From contig JAGUXE010000015.1 of assembly GCA_020061995.1 (NCBI GenBank), positions 1 to 48,975 of the forward strand: 48,975 bases of DNA, read 5' to 3'. The notes below the pieces were generated by a model. The model was not told where the DNA came from, did not search any database, and saw nothing but the letters and a program-made list of their open reading frames with translations. Below are positions 24,788 to 33,565 of the stretch, in pieces. Position 1 is the stretch's first letter; the number at the start of each line of letters is the position of its first letter. This DNA is from Ignavibacteriales bacterium. Lineage in GTDB: Bacteria; Bacteroidota; Ignavibacteria; Ignavibacteriales; Ignavibacteriaceae. The position numbers were made by a program, and so were the translations under genes.

Positions 24788-26695
24788 CTATTTTATATCT
24801 TTAACAGATGTATACCATTCGCTTGATTGCTCCAGCATTTTATTAACTCTTGCAACAAGTGTATGTGTATCAACAAGATCACCATCGAGTAACTGAGCTG
24901 TTTCGAATAACTGCTCAACGGTATCGTTTATAAATTCATCTTCCGGATTTGCTCGGAAAACTTTAATCATATTACGGACAAGCTTATGATCTTTATTTAT
25001 TTCAAGAGTCTTCTTCACCGGAGCAGAATCTTTACTTGTCATTCTCAATATTTTCTGCATTGATGAGGTCATCATTTCATCATTATTTATCAAACAAGCA
25101 GGGCTATCTTTTAGCCGTTGTGACTCTTTGACATCAACAACACGGTCGCCTAAAATTTTCTTCATATTTTCGAGAAGGCTGCTGAATTGAAGATTATCTT
25201 GTTTCGATAATTCTTCCAATTCCGGTTTTTCACTCTCAACATCCTTCATCTTTTCAAGTTTTTTCATTTCGATTTGTTCAACAGATTTGAGATCATAATC
25301 TTTGAACTTTCTTATTGAACTCATCACAAATTCATCAAGTGGATCATATAGATAAAGAACTTCGATTCCCTTCTTTTTGAATATCTCGATATGCGGATTA
25401 ACACTTACGGCAGAACGACTCGGACCGAAATGATAATAGATTTCTTTCTGATCTTCTTTCATTCTTGATACATATTCTTCAAATGAAGTTAAACTTGAAG
25501 CATCCTCATTAAACGATGAATTGAAACGAAGAAGTTGTGAATATTTTTCTAAATTAGTAAAATCTGAATAACCAAGTTTGAATAGTTTTCCGTGCTCTTT
25601 CCAAAACTCGGCATATTTTTCCGGTTCATCTTTCGCCTTACGCATCAAGTATGAGAGTACCTGACTTGTTACACTTGTCGATATTTTATGGAAGATTATA
25701 TTTTCTTGCAATGTTTCTCTGGAAATGTTAAGTGGAATATCTTCAGAATCAACAACACCTTTTACAAAACCGAGATATTCGGGGAGCAAATCTTTGTTTT
25801 TATGTTGAATCAAAACTCGGCGGACATATAGATCGAGTCCATAATCTTCACGGTTAAAACCGAAAAAGTCAAAATTCTTTTTCGGAATAAAGAGCAAACT
25901 ATTAAATTGAATCGGTGCATCAACAGAGACATGAATTGTATCCATCGGTTCTTCATTATCATAAGTCAAGAATTTGTAGAATTCTTGATATTGCTCTTTG
26001 GTTATGGAAGATTTGGGTTCACGCCATAGTGCAGCTACAGTGTTAATCTTTTCAATATCCAAATAAATTGGGAAGGAGATAAAGTTTGAATGTTTTTTGA
26101 TTATTGATTCGAGTCTGTACTTCTCCGTAAATTCCTTTGCATCATCTTTTAAAAATATCTCAACCGTAGTTCCACGTTTTATATCTTCATTCAACTCAAA
26201 GATTTGATAATCTCCAAGTCCATCTGAGCGCCATTCAACAGCGGGAGAATCTGCCTTATATGATTTTGTTTTAATAATTACTTCTTTAGCAACCATAAAA
26301 ACAGAATAAAACCCGACACCGAATTTCCCGATAATATTATTTGCATCATCTTTATTGTCTGATAGCTGTTTCAAAAACTCCGAGGAACCCGATTTTGCAA
26401 TTGTACCGATATTGCTAATCAAATCTTCTTTTGTCATACCAATTCCGGTATCACTCACGGTAAGTAATTGTTTCTTCTCATCAAATGTAATTTTTATTTC
26501 AGATGGGAGATCGTTATCAAGAATCGCTGTTCCCCTGTTTGACTCAAATCGAAGTTTATCAAGTGCATCCGATGAATTAGAAATCAGTTCTCTTAAAAAT
26601 ATTTCACGGCTTGTATATAGTGAATGGACAAGAATATCCAATAGTTGTTTAATTTCTGCTTTGAACTCATATTTTTGAGTTACTGGTTCACTCAT
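24788..26695 (-). CDS. htpG: Chaperone protein HtpG (Hsp90)
   Basis: A full-length bacterial Hsp90 (635 residues), an ATP-driven chaperone of the cytoplasm. The GHKL ATPase domain (about 1-220) has SNSSDALDKLRF with the catalytic-region E and N, DTGIGM, IGTIAKSGS and GKFGVGFYS. The middle client-binding domain (about 235-500) includes LPEYLGFVKGVVDSEDIPLN and the conserved NISRETLQ phrase. The C-terminal dimerisation domain ends without the eukaryotic EEVD motif, as normal in bacteria. A GGAGG ribosome site is 7 bases from the ATG. It is monocistronic, with its own terminator, and divergent from the MFS gene. I see no CIRCE element in the upstream gap. Confidence 0.97.
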   Translation of the reverse strand: MSEPVTQKYEFKAEIKQLLDILVHSLYTSREIFLRELISNSSDALDKLRFESNRGTAILDNDLPSEIKITFDEKKQLLTVSDTGIGMTKEDLISNIGTIAKSGSSEFLKQLSDNKDDANNIIGKFGVGFYSVFMVAKEVIIKTKSYKADSPAVEWRSDGLGDYQIFELNEDIKRGTTVEIFLKDDAKEFTEKYRLESIIKKHSNFISFPIYLDIEKINTVAALWREPKSSITKEQYQEFYKFLTYDNEEPMDTIHVSVDAPIQFNSLLFIPKKNFDFFGFNREDYGLDLYVRRVLIQHKNKDLLPEYLGFVKGVVDSEDIPLNISRETLQENIIFHKISTSVTSQVLSYLMRKAKDEPEKYAEFWKEHGKLFKLGYSDFTNLEKYSQLLRFNSSFNEDASSLTSFEEYVSRMKEDQKEIYYHFGPSRSAVSVNPHIEIFKKKGIEVLYLYDPLDEFVMSSIRKFKDYDLKSVEQIEMKKLEKMKDVESEKPELEELSKQDNLQFSSLLENMKKILGDRVVDVKESQRLKDSPACLINNDEMMTSSMQKILRMTSKDSAPVKKTLEINKDHKLVRNMIKVFRANPEDEFINDTVEQLFETAQLLDGDLVDTHTLVARVNKMLEQSSEWYTSVKDIK

Positions 26696-26963
26696 AGTAT
26701 TCCTCCTATTAATTATTGTATCAGTTTAAATTTTTAATCAGCATATAAAAATAACAATTTCTAGTCTCTTTGTCGAAATAATCACCTAAAATTCTTCTGC
26801 GAAAAAGTATATCATATTTTACCCGCATATTCATTTTCCACCCTGATTAGAAGCATACTTCAAAAAAAAGTTTCATACTATCATAATTTTAAATTAAGTT
26901 TTTACCCGAGTTATAAAAGAATTTGAATGTTTTTCAGCATCTTTTGAAGGAGTGATTTGAACT

Positions 26964-28346
26964 ATGAATAATGACAAACTTTCCACCGAAGGGATATTTC
27001 AACAAACAATAAGGGAGATTACTCAGCCCTTCAAAGATCTTTTCAAAGCATCACGTGCACTTTGGGGAATAAATCTTTCTTATCTACTAGAAGGCTTAAC
27101 TTATTTCGGTGTAGTCGGGCTTCTCGCAATTTATTTTAATGAGTACACCGGACTCAATGATATTCACGCCGGGCAAATGGTCGGGTTTTTAACTGCCGGA
27201 ATTACCTTGAGTATGTTATTCCTTGGTGCAACAGTTGATATTATTGGTTTAAGAAAATCACTTCTTATTTCACTTAGCATTATGGCAGTTGGGAGAATTC
27301 TCCTTACTCTTGCCCCATCATTCTCTGCAACAACAGGGCTTTGGTCACCAAATCATATTTTAGCAATGACCGGACTTTTTGGAGTCATAATCGGTTACGG
27401 TATTTATCAGCCTGCTTGTTATGCGGGAATTAAACTTGTAACAAATGAGAAAACCGCCGCGATGGGTTATGCAATGTTGTATGCTCTTATGAATCTTGGC
27501 GGGTTTTTACCCGGATTAATTTCGCCTCCAATTAGAAAAAGTTTTGGTATAAGCGGTGTCTTTTGGGTTTATTCTATTCTTACAATTATTACAATCGCAA
27601 TTGTCGCAATAATATTGACTAAGAAAGCAATGAAAGATGCTGAAAAAGAGGCAGGAGAAAAGGATAAAATTGAAAAAGATGAAATTGAGGCTCTTCCCTT
27701 AAAAGAAAAAATGAAGTATTATTTGAAAAATTTCCCATTAAGAGATTTACGATTTCTCTTTTTTATTTTCATATTGATCCCTGTGCAAACTCTATTTGCA
27801 CACAATTGGTTAACACTTCCTCAATATTGCAATCGTGCATTTACCGGAATTGTAAGTGAAAATTTTGAATTCTTTGTGAACTTTAATCCCATCTTAATTT
27901 TCATTTTAACACCGATGGTTGCAGCACTTACCGCTAAAAAGAACGCTTATAAAATGATGATTGCCGGAACACTGGTGATGGCGTCTCCAACATTTATACT
28001 TGCACTCGGACCTAATATTTATACACTTTTCGGTTACTTAATTATTATGACCATAGGCGAGGCGATGTGGCAGCCCCGCTTTTTACAATGGGTTGCTGAA
28101 ATTGCCCCGAAAGGTATGACCGGAATTTATATGGGAATCGGGCAGTTCCCATGGTTTTTAACGAAAGTTGTTACTAGTTTATATTCAGGTTGGTTTTTAA
28201 TGAACTATTGCCCCGAGGGTGTTTCTCCAACGGAAATGAATACCGAAACAATGTGGTTGATTTATGGTTTCATTGCTATAATAAGTCCGATTGGATTATT
28301 TCTATCAAGAAAATGGATGTTAAAAGGATTTAAAGTTAAAGCTTAA
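26964..28346 (+). CDS. MFS transporter, POT/PTR2-like
   Basis: 460 residues with about 12 membrane helices in two halves joined by a long acidic/basic loop (about 215-250, KDAEKEAGEKDKIEKDEIEA). The loop after helix 2 carries LFLGATVDIIGLRKSLLI, close to the MFS A motif. YAMLYALMNLGGFLPGLIS resembles the peptide-transporter (POT) family signature. It probably imports a small solute with protons; a peptide or sugar cannot be decided. A GGAGTG site lies 11 bases before the ATG. It is followed 14 bases later by a YhcH-family gene; that family is often linked to sugar use, which slightly favours a carbohydrate substrate. Confidence 0.85.
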   Translation: MNNDKLSTEGIFQQTIREITQPFKDLFKASRALWGINLSYLLEGLTYFGVVGLLAIYFNEYTGLNDIHAGQMVGFLTAGITLSMLFLGATVDIIGLRKSLLISLSIMAVGRILLTLAPSFSATTGLWSPNHILAMTGLFGVIIGYGIYQPACYAGIKLVTNEKTAAMGYAMLYALMNLGGFLPGLISPPIRKSFGISGVFWVYSILTIITIAIVAIILTKKAMKDAEKEAGEKDKIEKDEIEALPLKEKMKYYLKNFPLRDLRFLFFIFILIPVQTLFAHNWLTLPQYCNRAFTGIVSENFEFFVNFNPILIFILTPMVAALTAKKNAYKMMIAGTLVMASPTFILALGPNIYTLFGYLIIMTIGEAMWQPRFLQWVAEIAPKGMTGIYMGIGQFPWFLTKVVTSLYSGWFLMNYCPEGVSPTEMNTETMWLIYGFIAIISPIGLFLSRKWMLKGFKVKA

Positions 28347-28360
28347 CAGCAAGGTTTATA

Positions 28361-28813
28361 ATGATTTACGATAAAATTGAAAATGCTGATAAATATTACC
28401 CTATCAGTAATCTTATTGAAAAAGGATTGAGATATCTTCAGTCAACAAACTTTTCAAAAATTGAAGATGGCAGTTATGAAATTGTCGGTAAACGTCTTTT
28501 TGCAATTGTAAGTTCTTACGTTACAAAGGATGTATCTGAAACAGTCTGGGAATCACACAAAAAATATATTGATATACAATTTGTGTTTTCCGGTAATGAA
28601 AGAATAGGTCACATCAATATTAAAGATACTGAAATCACTCAGGGATATGATGAAGGGAAAGATTTCGCTTTATACAAACCGGGGAAGAATTACTTCGATC
28701 TTGAGCTAAATCAATTTGCAATATTTTTTCCGTGGGATGTTCATAGTCCGGGAAATTTCATTGAGAAGTCCTCTGAAGTTAAGAAAGTTGTTGTAAAAGT
28801 TAGAGTAGAATAG
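28361..28813 (+). CDS. YhcH/YjgK/YiaL family protein
   Basis: A 150-residue cupin-like beta-barrel of the YhcH family (DUF386). The conserved core is present: WESHKKYIDIQFVFSGNERI, GYDEGKDFALY, FAIFFPWDVHSPG and a final KVVVKVRV strand. Members are proposed anomerases or isomerases acting in sugar metabolism (sialic acid clusters in some species), with metal-binding His and Glu in SHKKYIDIQ and PWDVHSPG. It follows the MFS gene by 14 bases with an AAGG site, so the two form an operon. It converges on recQ with two bases between stops. Confidence 0.9.
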   Translation: MIYDKIENADKYYPISNLIEKGLRYLQSTNFSKIEDGSYEIVGKRLFAIVSSYVTKDVSETVWESHKKYIDIQFVFSGNERIGHINIKDTEITQGYDEGKDFALYKPGKNYFDLELNQFAIFFPWDVHSPGNFIEKSSEVKKVVVKVRVE

Positions 28814-28815
28814 TT

Positions 28816-30975
28816 TTAATGAGTCAGGTAAATTATTCTTAAAACATGGAGATCATCATAACTAACTTCTGAATTGAATTTATCAAAAATAGGTCGGAGT
28901 TTTTCAGTCCCTTCCCGACTGAATTCCATGAAAATCTTTTTCTGCACATCTTCTGAAGCTGATACTAATTTCTGTAAACCGTCTACACGCAACTCGAATC
29001 CTTCAAGCAGATATTTGTGCAGATGTGAAATTATTGTAGATGTTTTGATATCGAATTTTTTTGTTAAATCATGAACAGAGTTTCCTTCATTATAAGCATC
29101 GCCAATTTCAATATGTCTTGGCTTGGTTTCAGCCCTTTCCTTAATCTTTTGAAGTTTTAGTTGCTCCCGCTGTCCGGTAATTTTGTATTCGACACAATAA
29201 AGTTTAATCATCGCTAAAAAGATTTTTCCATATTGTTGAAATTTCACTTCCCCAACTCCTGAAATACTTAACATCTCTTTCTGTGTTTGAGGAAAATAGA
29301 TTGCCATTTGAGCAAGTACCTTATCAGAAAAGATCATATACGGTGGAATATCCTGCTGTTCAGCAAGTTCTTTCCTTTTCTTGCGTAATAATTCGAATAG
29401 TTTCTGATCGTATGCCTGCTCAGGTTCTTTAATTTTCTTTGCTGCTTCTTCACCAACCTGGATTAATCCAAAAACCTTCTCCTTATTTTGAAGAACATCA
29501 GCAGATTTTTCTGTTAATCTTAGGCTGCCAAATTCCTCATCTCTTATAAGTAATCCCTTATTAATAAGATGCTGCGAAATTATCATCCATTCTTTTTTTG
29601 AATGGTCTTTGCCGATACCATATACAGAAAGTTTGTCGTGATTATTTGCAAATACTTTTTCAGCTTTACTTCCGGTAAGTACGTCAATGATATGATGAGC
29701 TCCGAAAATTTCACCTGTTCTTTTTACTGCAGATAAAAACTTTTGAGCTCTTATTGTTAAGTCTTGTAAATCTTTTTGTTTGGTTAGACAGATATCGCAC
29801 ATCCCGCAAATTTCAGTATTATATTCCTCACCGAAATAAGTTATTAGTGGAATTCTTCTGCAAACTGAAGATTCAGCAAATTTCACAATTGCATGCAAAT
29901 GTTTCTTGGCAACTGTCCGTTCTAACTCGCTCTCCTTTTGATCAATAAAATATTGTATCTTATTTATATCAGAATAACTGAAAAGCAATAAACATTCCGA
30001 AGTTAACCCATCACGTCCCGAGCGACCGATTTCCTGATAATATGATTCAATATTTTTGGGGAGATTGTAATGGAGTACAAACCTTACATTCGACTTATTT
30101 ATCCCCATCCCGAATGCAATTGTTGCAACAATAATTTGGACTTTATCTTTAATAAATAATTCTTGGTTTTTGTGTCGCTCACTGTCGGATAATCCCGCAT
30201 GATAAGGACGTGCTTGAAATCCATATAGGTTTAATTGTTCAGAAAGCGTATCTACCTGTTTACGTGAAAAGCAATAAATTATCCCCGATTGATTTTGATA
30301 GTTTTTTAGAAATGCTAAAGTCTGTTGAAGCGCATCGGTTCTTATATCAACTCTTAATAATAAATTTTCTCTATTAAAACTTGCAATGAATTTTGCTGAT
30401 TTTTCAAAACCAAGTGATTTTTGAATATCCTCCTGAACTCTTGGTGTTGCAGTAGCTGTTAATCCAACAAATACTGCATGAATAAACCTTTTGCGTAAAC
30501 CACCGAGTTGCCGATATTCAGGTCTAAAATCATGTCCCCATTCTGAAATACAGTGTGCTTCATCAATAGTTAAACAATCAACTTTTAACCCGTCAAGCAT
30601 TGCAAGAATTTCTTCTTTTAGAAGTGATTCCGGTGCGATGTATAAGATCTTCGACTTACCTGATTTAATTTGGTTGAGATTAGCCTGATACTCAATATTT
30701 GTAATAGCACTATTAAGTATTACAGCATTTACACCATGCTGTTTTAATTGTTGTACTTGATCAGTCATTAAAGAGATTAGAGGTGAAACAACAACAGTAA
30801 CTCCTTCGAAAATGAGTGCGGGGATCTGATAACAGATTGATTTGCCAACACCTGTCGGCATAATAACAAGGGTATCTTTTTTTTCAAGAATATGGTCAAT
30901 GATTTCAGCCTGTAATGGTCTAAATGTATCATATCCAAATACTTTTTTAAGTACTTGTATCGGAGTTGTTAGCAT
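28816..30975 (-). CDS. recQ: ATP-dependent DNA helicase RecQ
   Basis: About 719 residues from the ATG at 30975; a TTG twelve codons earlier is possible. A superfamily 2 helicase that unwinds 3'-to-5' and supports recombination and replication-fork repair. Motif I is MPTGVGKSICYQIPAL, motif II DEAH in LTIDEAHCISEWGHDF, motif III LTATATPRV, and motif VI with IGRSGRDG. The Cys cluster (CRRIPLITYFGE ... CGMCDICL) is the RecQ zinc site, followed by a winged-helix RQC, an HRDC domain (about 520-600) and a C-terminal helix-turn-helix extension (about 620-715). That extra tail is common in this group. It is divergent from a MutS-like gene, with 117 bases between starts. Confidence 0.96.
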   Translation of the reverse strand: MLTTPIQVLKKVFGYDTFRPLQAEIIDHILEKKDTLVIMPTGVGKSICYQIPALIFEGVTVVVSPLISLMTDQVQQLKQHGVNAVILNSAITNIEYQANLNQIKSGKSKILYIAPESLLKEEILAMLDGLKVDCLTIDEAHCISEWGHDFRPEYRQLGGLRKRFIHAVFVGLTATATPRVQEDIQKSLGFEKSAKFIASFNRENLLLRVDIRTDALQQTLAFLKNYQNQSGIIYCFSRKQVDTLSEQLNLYGFQARPYHAGLSDSERHKNQELFIKDKVQIIVATIAFGMGINKSNVRFVLHYNLPKNIESYYQEIGRSGRDGLTSECLLLFSYSDINKIQYFIDQKESELERTVAKKHLHAIVKFAESSVCRRIPLITYFGEEYNTEICGMCDICLTKQKDLQDLTIRAQKFLSAVKRTGEIFGAHHIIDVLTGSKAEKVFANNHDKLSVYGIGKDHSKKEWMIISQHLINKGLLIRDEEFGSLRLTEKSADVLQNKEKVFGLIQVGEEAAKKIKEPEQAYDQKLFELLRKKRKELAEQQDIPPYMIFSDKVLAQMAIYFPQTQKEMLSISGVGEVKFQQYGKIFLAMIKLYCVEYKITGQREQLKLQKIKERAETKPRHIEIGDAYNEGNSVHDLTKKFDIKTSTIISHLHKYLLEGFELRVDGLQKLVSASEDVQKKIFMEFSREGTEKLRPIFDKFNSEVSYDDLHVLRIIYLTH

Positions 30976-31092
30976 CGGAACAGATTCGCCCTTGTAAATG
31001 TAAAATGTCAATTAGCTGAGGTTTAAAGTCGTAATTTTTTGAATAAAACTCTACAATTATTTTTATTTTTATGTAACAATAAAAAAAATATA

Positions 31093-32907
31093 ATGGATGA
31101 AATTACCCTCAAGACCAGAATTGCAAAATTAGAGAAGAAATCCGAGTCACTTCAGAATTTAAGTAAAAAGATTTCCTACTTAAGACTGTTAGTTTTTACA
31201 GTTGGATTAACCGTAGCTCTTCTTTTGTATATTCTAAAACTCGAAGTATACGCATACTCTTCATTTTCCTCTATGATAATTCTGTTTTTAATCATTTCTC
31301 ATTTCCACTCGAAAATAGATAGAGCAAATGAGCGGTTTAAAAAATGGATTGAAATACATAAAGCCCATCTGTCTAGGATGAACCTCGATTGGGAAAACAT
31401 ACAAAAGATTACCCTTCCGGAGGAAATTAAAATTGACCCGATTGAATCCGACATCAATATTTCAGGCGATCAATCATTACTTCAACTACTCGCCTCTTTT
31501 ATTACAACTGATGCCATATTGTTGTTAAGAAAATGGTTAGTTAATAATAATCCATACATTGATGAGATTTCTAAAAGACAAAATCTGATAAGGGAACTCA
31601 TTCCCAATCAGAGATTTCGCGACCGATTGATTCTTAATGGTTTTAGTTACTTAAAAAAGAGTTCACAATTACCAAACCTGGAGAAATGGACAGGATCAAC
31701 TATTTCAATTAAGCAGATTAATCTCTACTTGATTGGTTTAACTTTTCATGCAATCTTAACTTTAACACTCTTCATAATCAACCTAACTTTTGGTGTATCG
31801 ACTTACTGGACAATGTCACTGCTGGTTTATTTGGCAATTTATTTTTCCGGAAATAGAATTATTAAAGATTTAATTGATGAAACATCTCAGCTAGAAAAAG
31901 AATTCGGCAAACTGAGTTCAATCTTTACATATCTAAAAAAAGCTAAATTGAATAACGCTCCCGAAATTTCCAAACTTATTTTACCCTTCAAAATTAAAGG
32001 AGAAAACCCTTCCGACTTACTTGAAAAAGTTTCATTTCTTTCAAAAGTAATTCAATTGAGAGGAAACGGATTTGTTTGGTTTTTGTTGATTGTTTTGTTT
32101 CCTATCGATTATGTAATTGCTTATAGACTTAATTCACTAAAGAAGAAAATTAATTTCCATCTTGGAGAGTGGATTTCTATCTGGCATAATTTAGAAGCAC
32201 TCTCATCAATCGCGAATTTCGCGGTTTTGAATAAGGATTACACTTTCCCCACTTTTAGTAATAACGTAAGTGAAGTAATTTTTTCATCTCAAAAGATTTC
32301 ACATCCTCTAATCAAAAAAGAAGTAAAAATAAAAAACGATTTCACCATCTCGGGGAAGGGAAAAGTCGCATTAATTACCGGCTCGAACATGTCAGGCAAG
32401 AGTACATTTTTAAGAACAGTAGCTATCAATCAAGCACTTGCAAAAGCGGGTTCAGTTGTTGATGCCGATTATTTTCAGACTTCCATCTTTAGATTATTTA
32501 CTTGTATAAAGGTGAGTGACTCTGTAACTGACGGTATTTCATATTTTTATGCTGAAGTAAAAAGATTAAAAGTATTGTTAGATGAGCTGAATAAGAGAGA
32601 AGATATTCCGGTTTTATTTTTTATAGATGAAATTTTCAAAGGAACTAATAACAAAGAACGTTTAATTGGAAGTAAGTCATTTATCAATAAAATTGTTGGT
32701 GATAATGGAATTGGATTTATATCAACACATGATCTTGATTTGGTTCATTTAGAAGATGAAAATAAATTTGTTACAAATTATCACTTTAAAGAAGAAATCA
32801 GAAATGATCGAATGGTATTCGATTATTTAATTCATCGTGGACCATGTCCAACCACAAACGCTTTGAAAATAATGGAATTGGAAGGATTGCCTATAACGGA
32901 GAATTAA
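31093..32907 (+). CDS. Membrane-anchored MutS-family ATPase
   Basis: About 604 residues from the ATG at 31093; the frame is open to a TTG at 31039, but the region before 31093 is an AT-rich leader. Two hydrophobic helices near the N terminus (about 30-50 and 58-72) and two pairs in the middle (about 210-252 and 327-345) flank a helical lever region. The C terminus is the MutS ATPase: Walker A ITGSNMSGKSTFL (about 428-440), signature DSVTDGISYFYAEVKRL (about 476-492), Walker B VLFFIDEIFKGTN (about 507-519) and a final THDLDL switch. It lacks the mismatch-binding domain of MutS, so mismatch repair is unlikely. Such TM-bearing MutS homologues have no settled function. Confidence 0.88.
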   Translation: MDEITLKTRIAKLEKKSESLQNLSKKISYLRLLVFTVGLTVALLLYILKLEVYAYSSFSSMIILFLIISHFHSKIDRANERFKKWIEIHKAHLSRMNLDWENIQKITLPEEIKIDPIESDINISGDQSLLQLLASFITTDAILLLRKWLVNNNPYIDEISKRQNLIRELIPNQRFRDRLILNGFSYLKKSSQLPNLEKWTGSTISIKQINLYLIGLTFHAILTLTLFIINLTFGVSTYWTMSLLVYLAIYFSGNRIIKDLIDETSQLEKEFGKLSSIFTYLKKAKLNNAPEISKLILPFKIKGENPSDLLEKVSFLSKVIQLRGNGFVWFLLIVLFPIDYVIAYRLNSLKKKINFHLGEWISIWHNLEALSSIANFAVLNKDYTFPTFSNNVSEVIFSSQKISHPLIKKEVKIKNDFTISGKGKVALITGSNMSGKSTFLRTVAINQALAKAGSVVDADYFQTSIFRLFTCIKVSDSVTDGISYFYAEVKRLKVLLDELNKREDIPVLFFIDEIFKGTNNKERLIGSKSFINKIVGDNGIGFISTHDLDLVHLEDENKFVTNYHFKEEIRNDRMVFDYLIHRGPCPTTNALKIMELEGLPITEN

Positions 32908-32919
32908 TCGAATGATGTG

Positions 32920-33531
32920 TTAAGGATTATATACAAAAACTGTGCTTATGTTAATTTGATAAGATGGATCTGTTTTGGGGATTAACAGCCAGAATACTTT
33001 TTCTCTATTAATCGGATTACAATTTCCGCTGCTAACAATTCCTATGTTAAACTGATAAATTTTCTTCGTGGTTATTTTTTTTGCCTCAATCACATATTTA
33101 ACTTCTTGACATGCATCTGTTCTAGCATTTACTCCAATCAAGGTATTTTCCAAAAAATCATACTGAGGAGGTACGCAAGTTCCCATCCATTGATACACAT
33201 AACTTTGTTGATATATATTTAATGCTAGTGTCTGTTGTTGTTCAATGGATAAGTCGGGATTTTCCTGTTTTACTGTGGTGAGAATTCGTTCGTAATATTC
33301 ATCTAATTTCTTTTGATGTTTTTCGTAGAGAAGACTATCATATTTTTCTTTAGAGTTGATTACAATTTTAAAACCATCTTCAATATAAATTGGACTAATA
33401 CAACTGACAAAAACCTTTTGATACTCAATTTCTTCAAATGCATCGGGTTCATTAATGTTGCAGCTATTGAATACGAACATTAATAAGAATGACGAAATCC
33501 AAATTACTATCGGAAATAGTCTTCCTAGCAT
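32920..33531 (-). CDS. Lipoprotein of unknown function
   Basis: About 203 residues from the ATG at 33531. This start places a signal peptide and lipobox (VFNSC) at the N terminus; an upstream start in the same frame would add 29 residues and overlap the cytochrome gene. The mature part is soluble, with six or more cysteines besides the lipidated one (FVSCISP, GTCVPPQ, DACQEV, GNCNP), perhaps disulphides. It follows the seven-heme cytochrome gene by 34 bases, so it may be co-transcribed and serve electron transfer, though it has no heme motif. I do not recognise a family. Confidence 0.7.
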   Translation of the reverse strand: MLGRLFPIVIWISSFLLMFVFNSCNINEPDAFEEIEYQKVFVSCISPIYIEDGFKIVINSKEKYDSLLYEKHQKKLDEYYERILTTVKQENPDLSIEQQQTLALNIYQQSYVYQWMGTCVPPQYDFLENTLIGVNARTDACQEVKYVIEAKKITTKKIYQFNIGIVSSGNCNPINREKVFWLLIPKTDPSYQINISTVFVYNP

Positions 33532-33565
33532 CACACACCCCAACGACAAAAGTTTAACTAAACAA

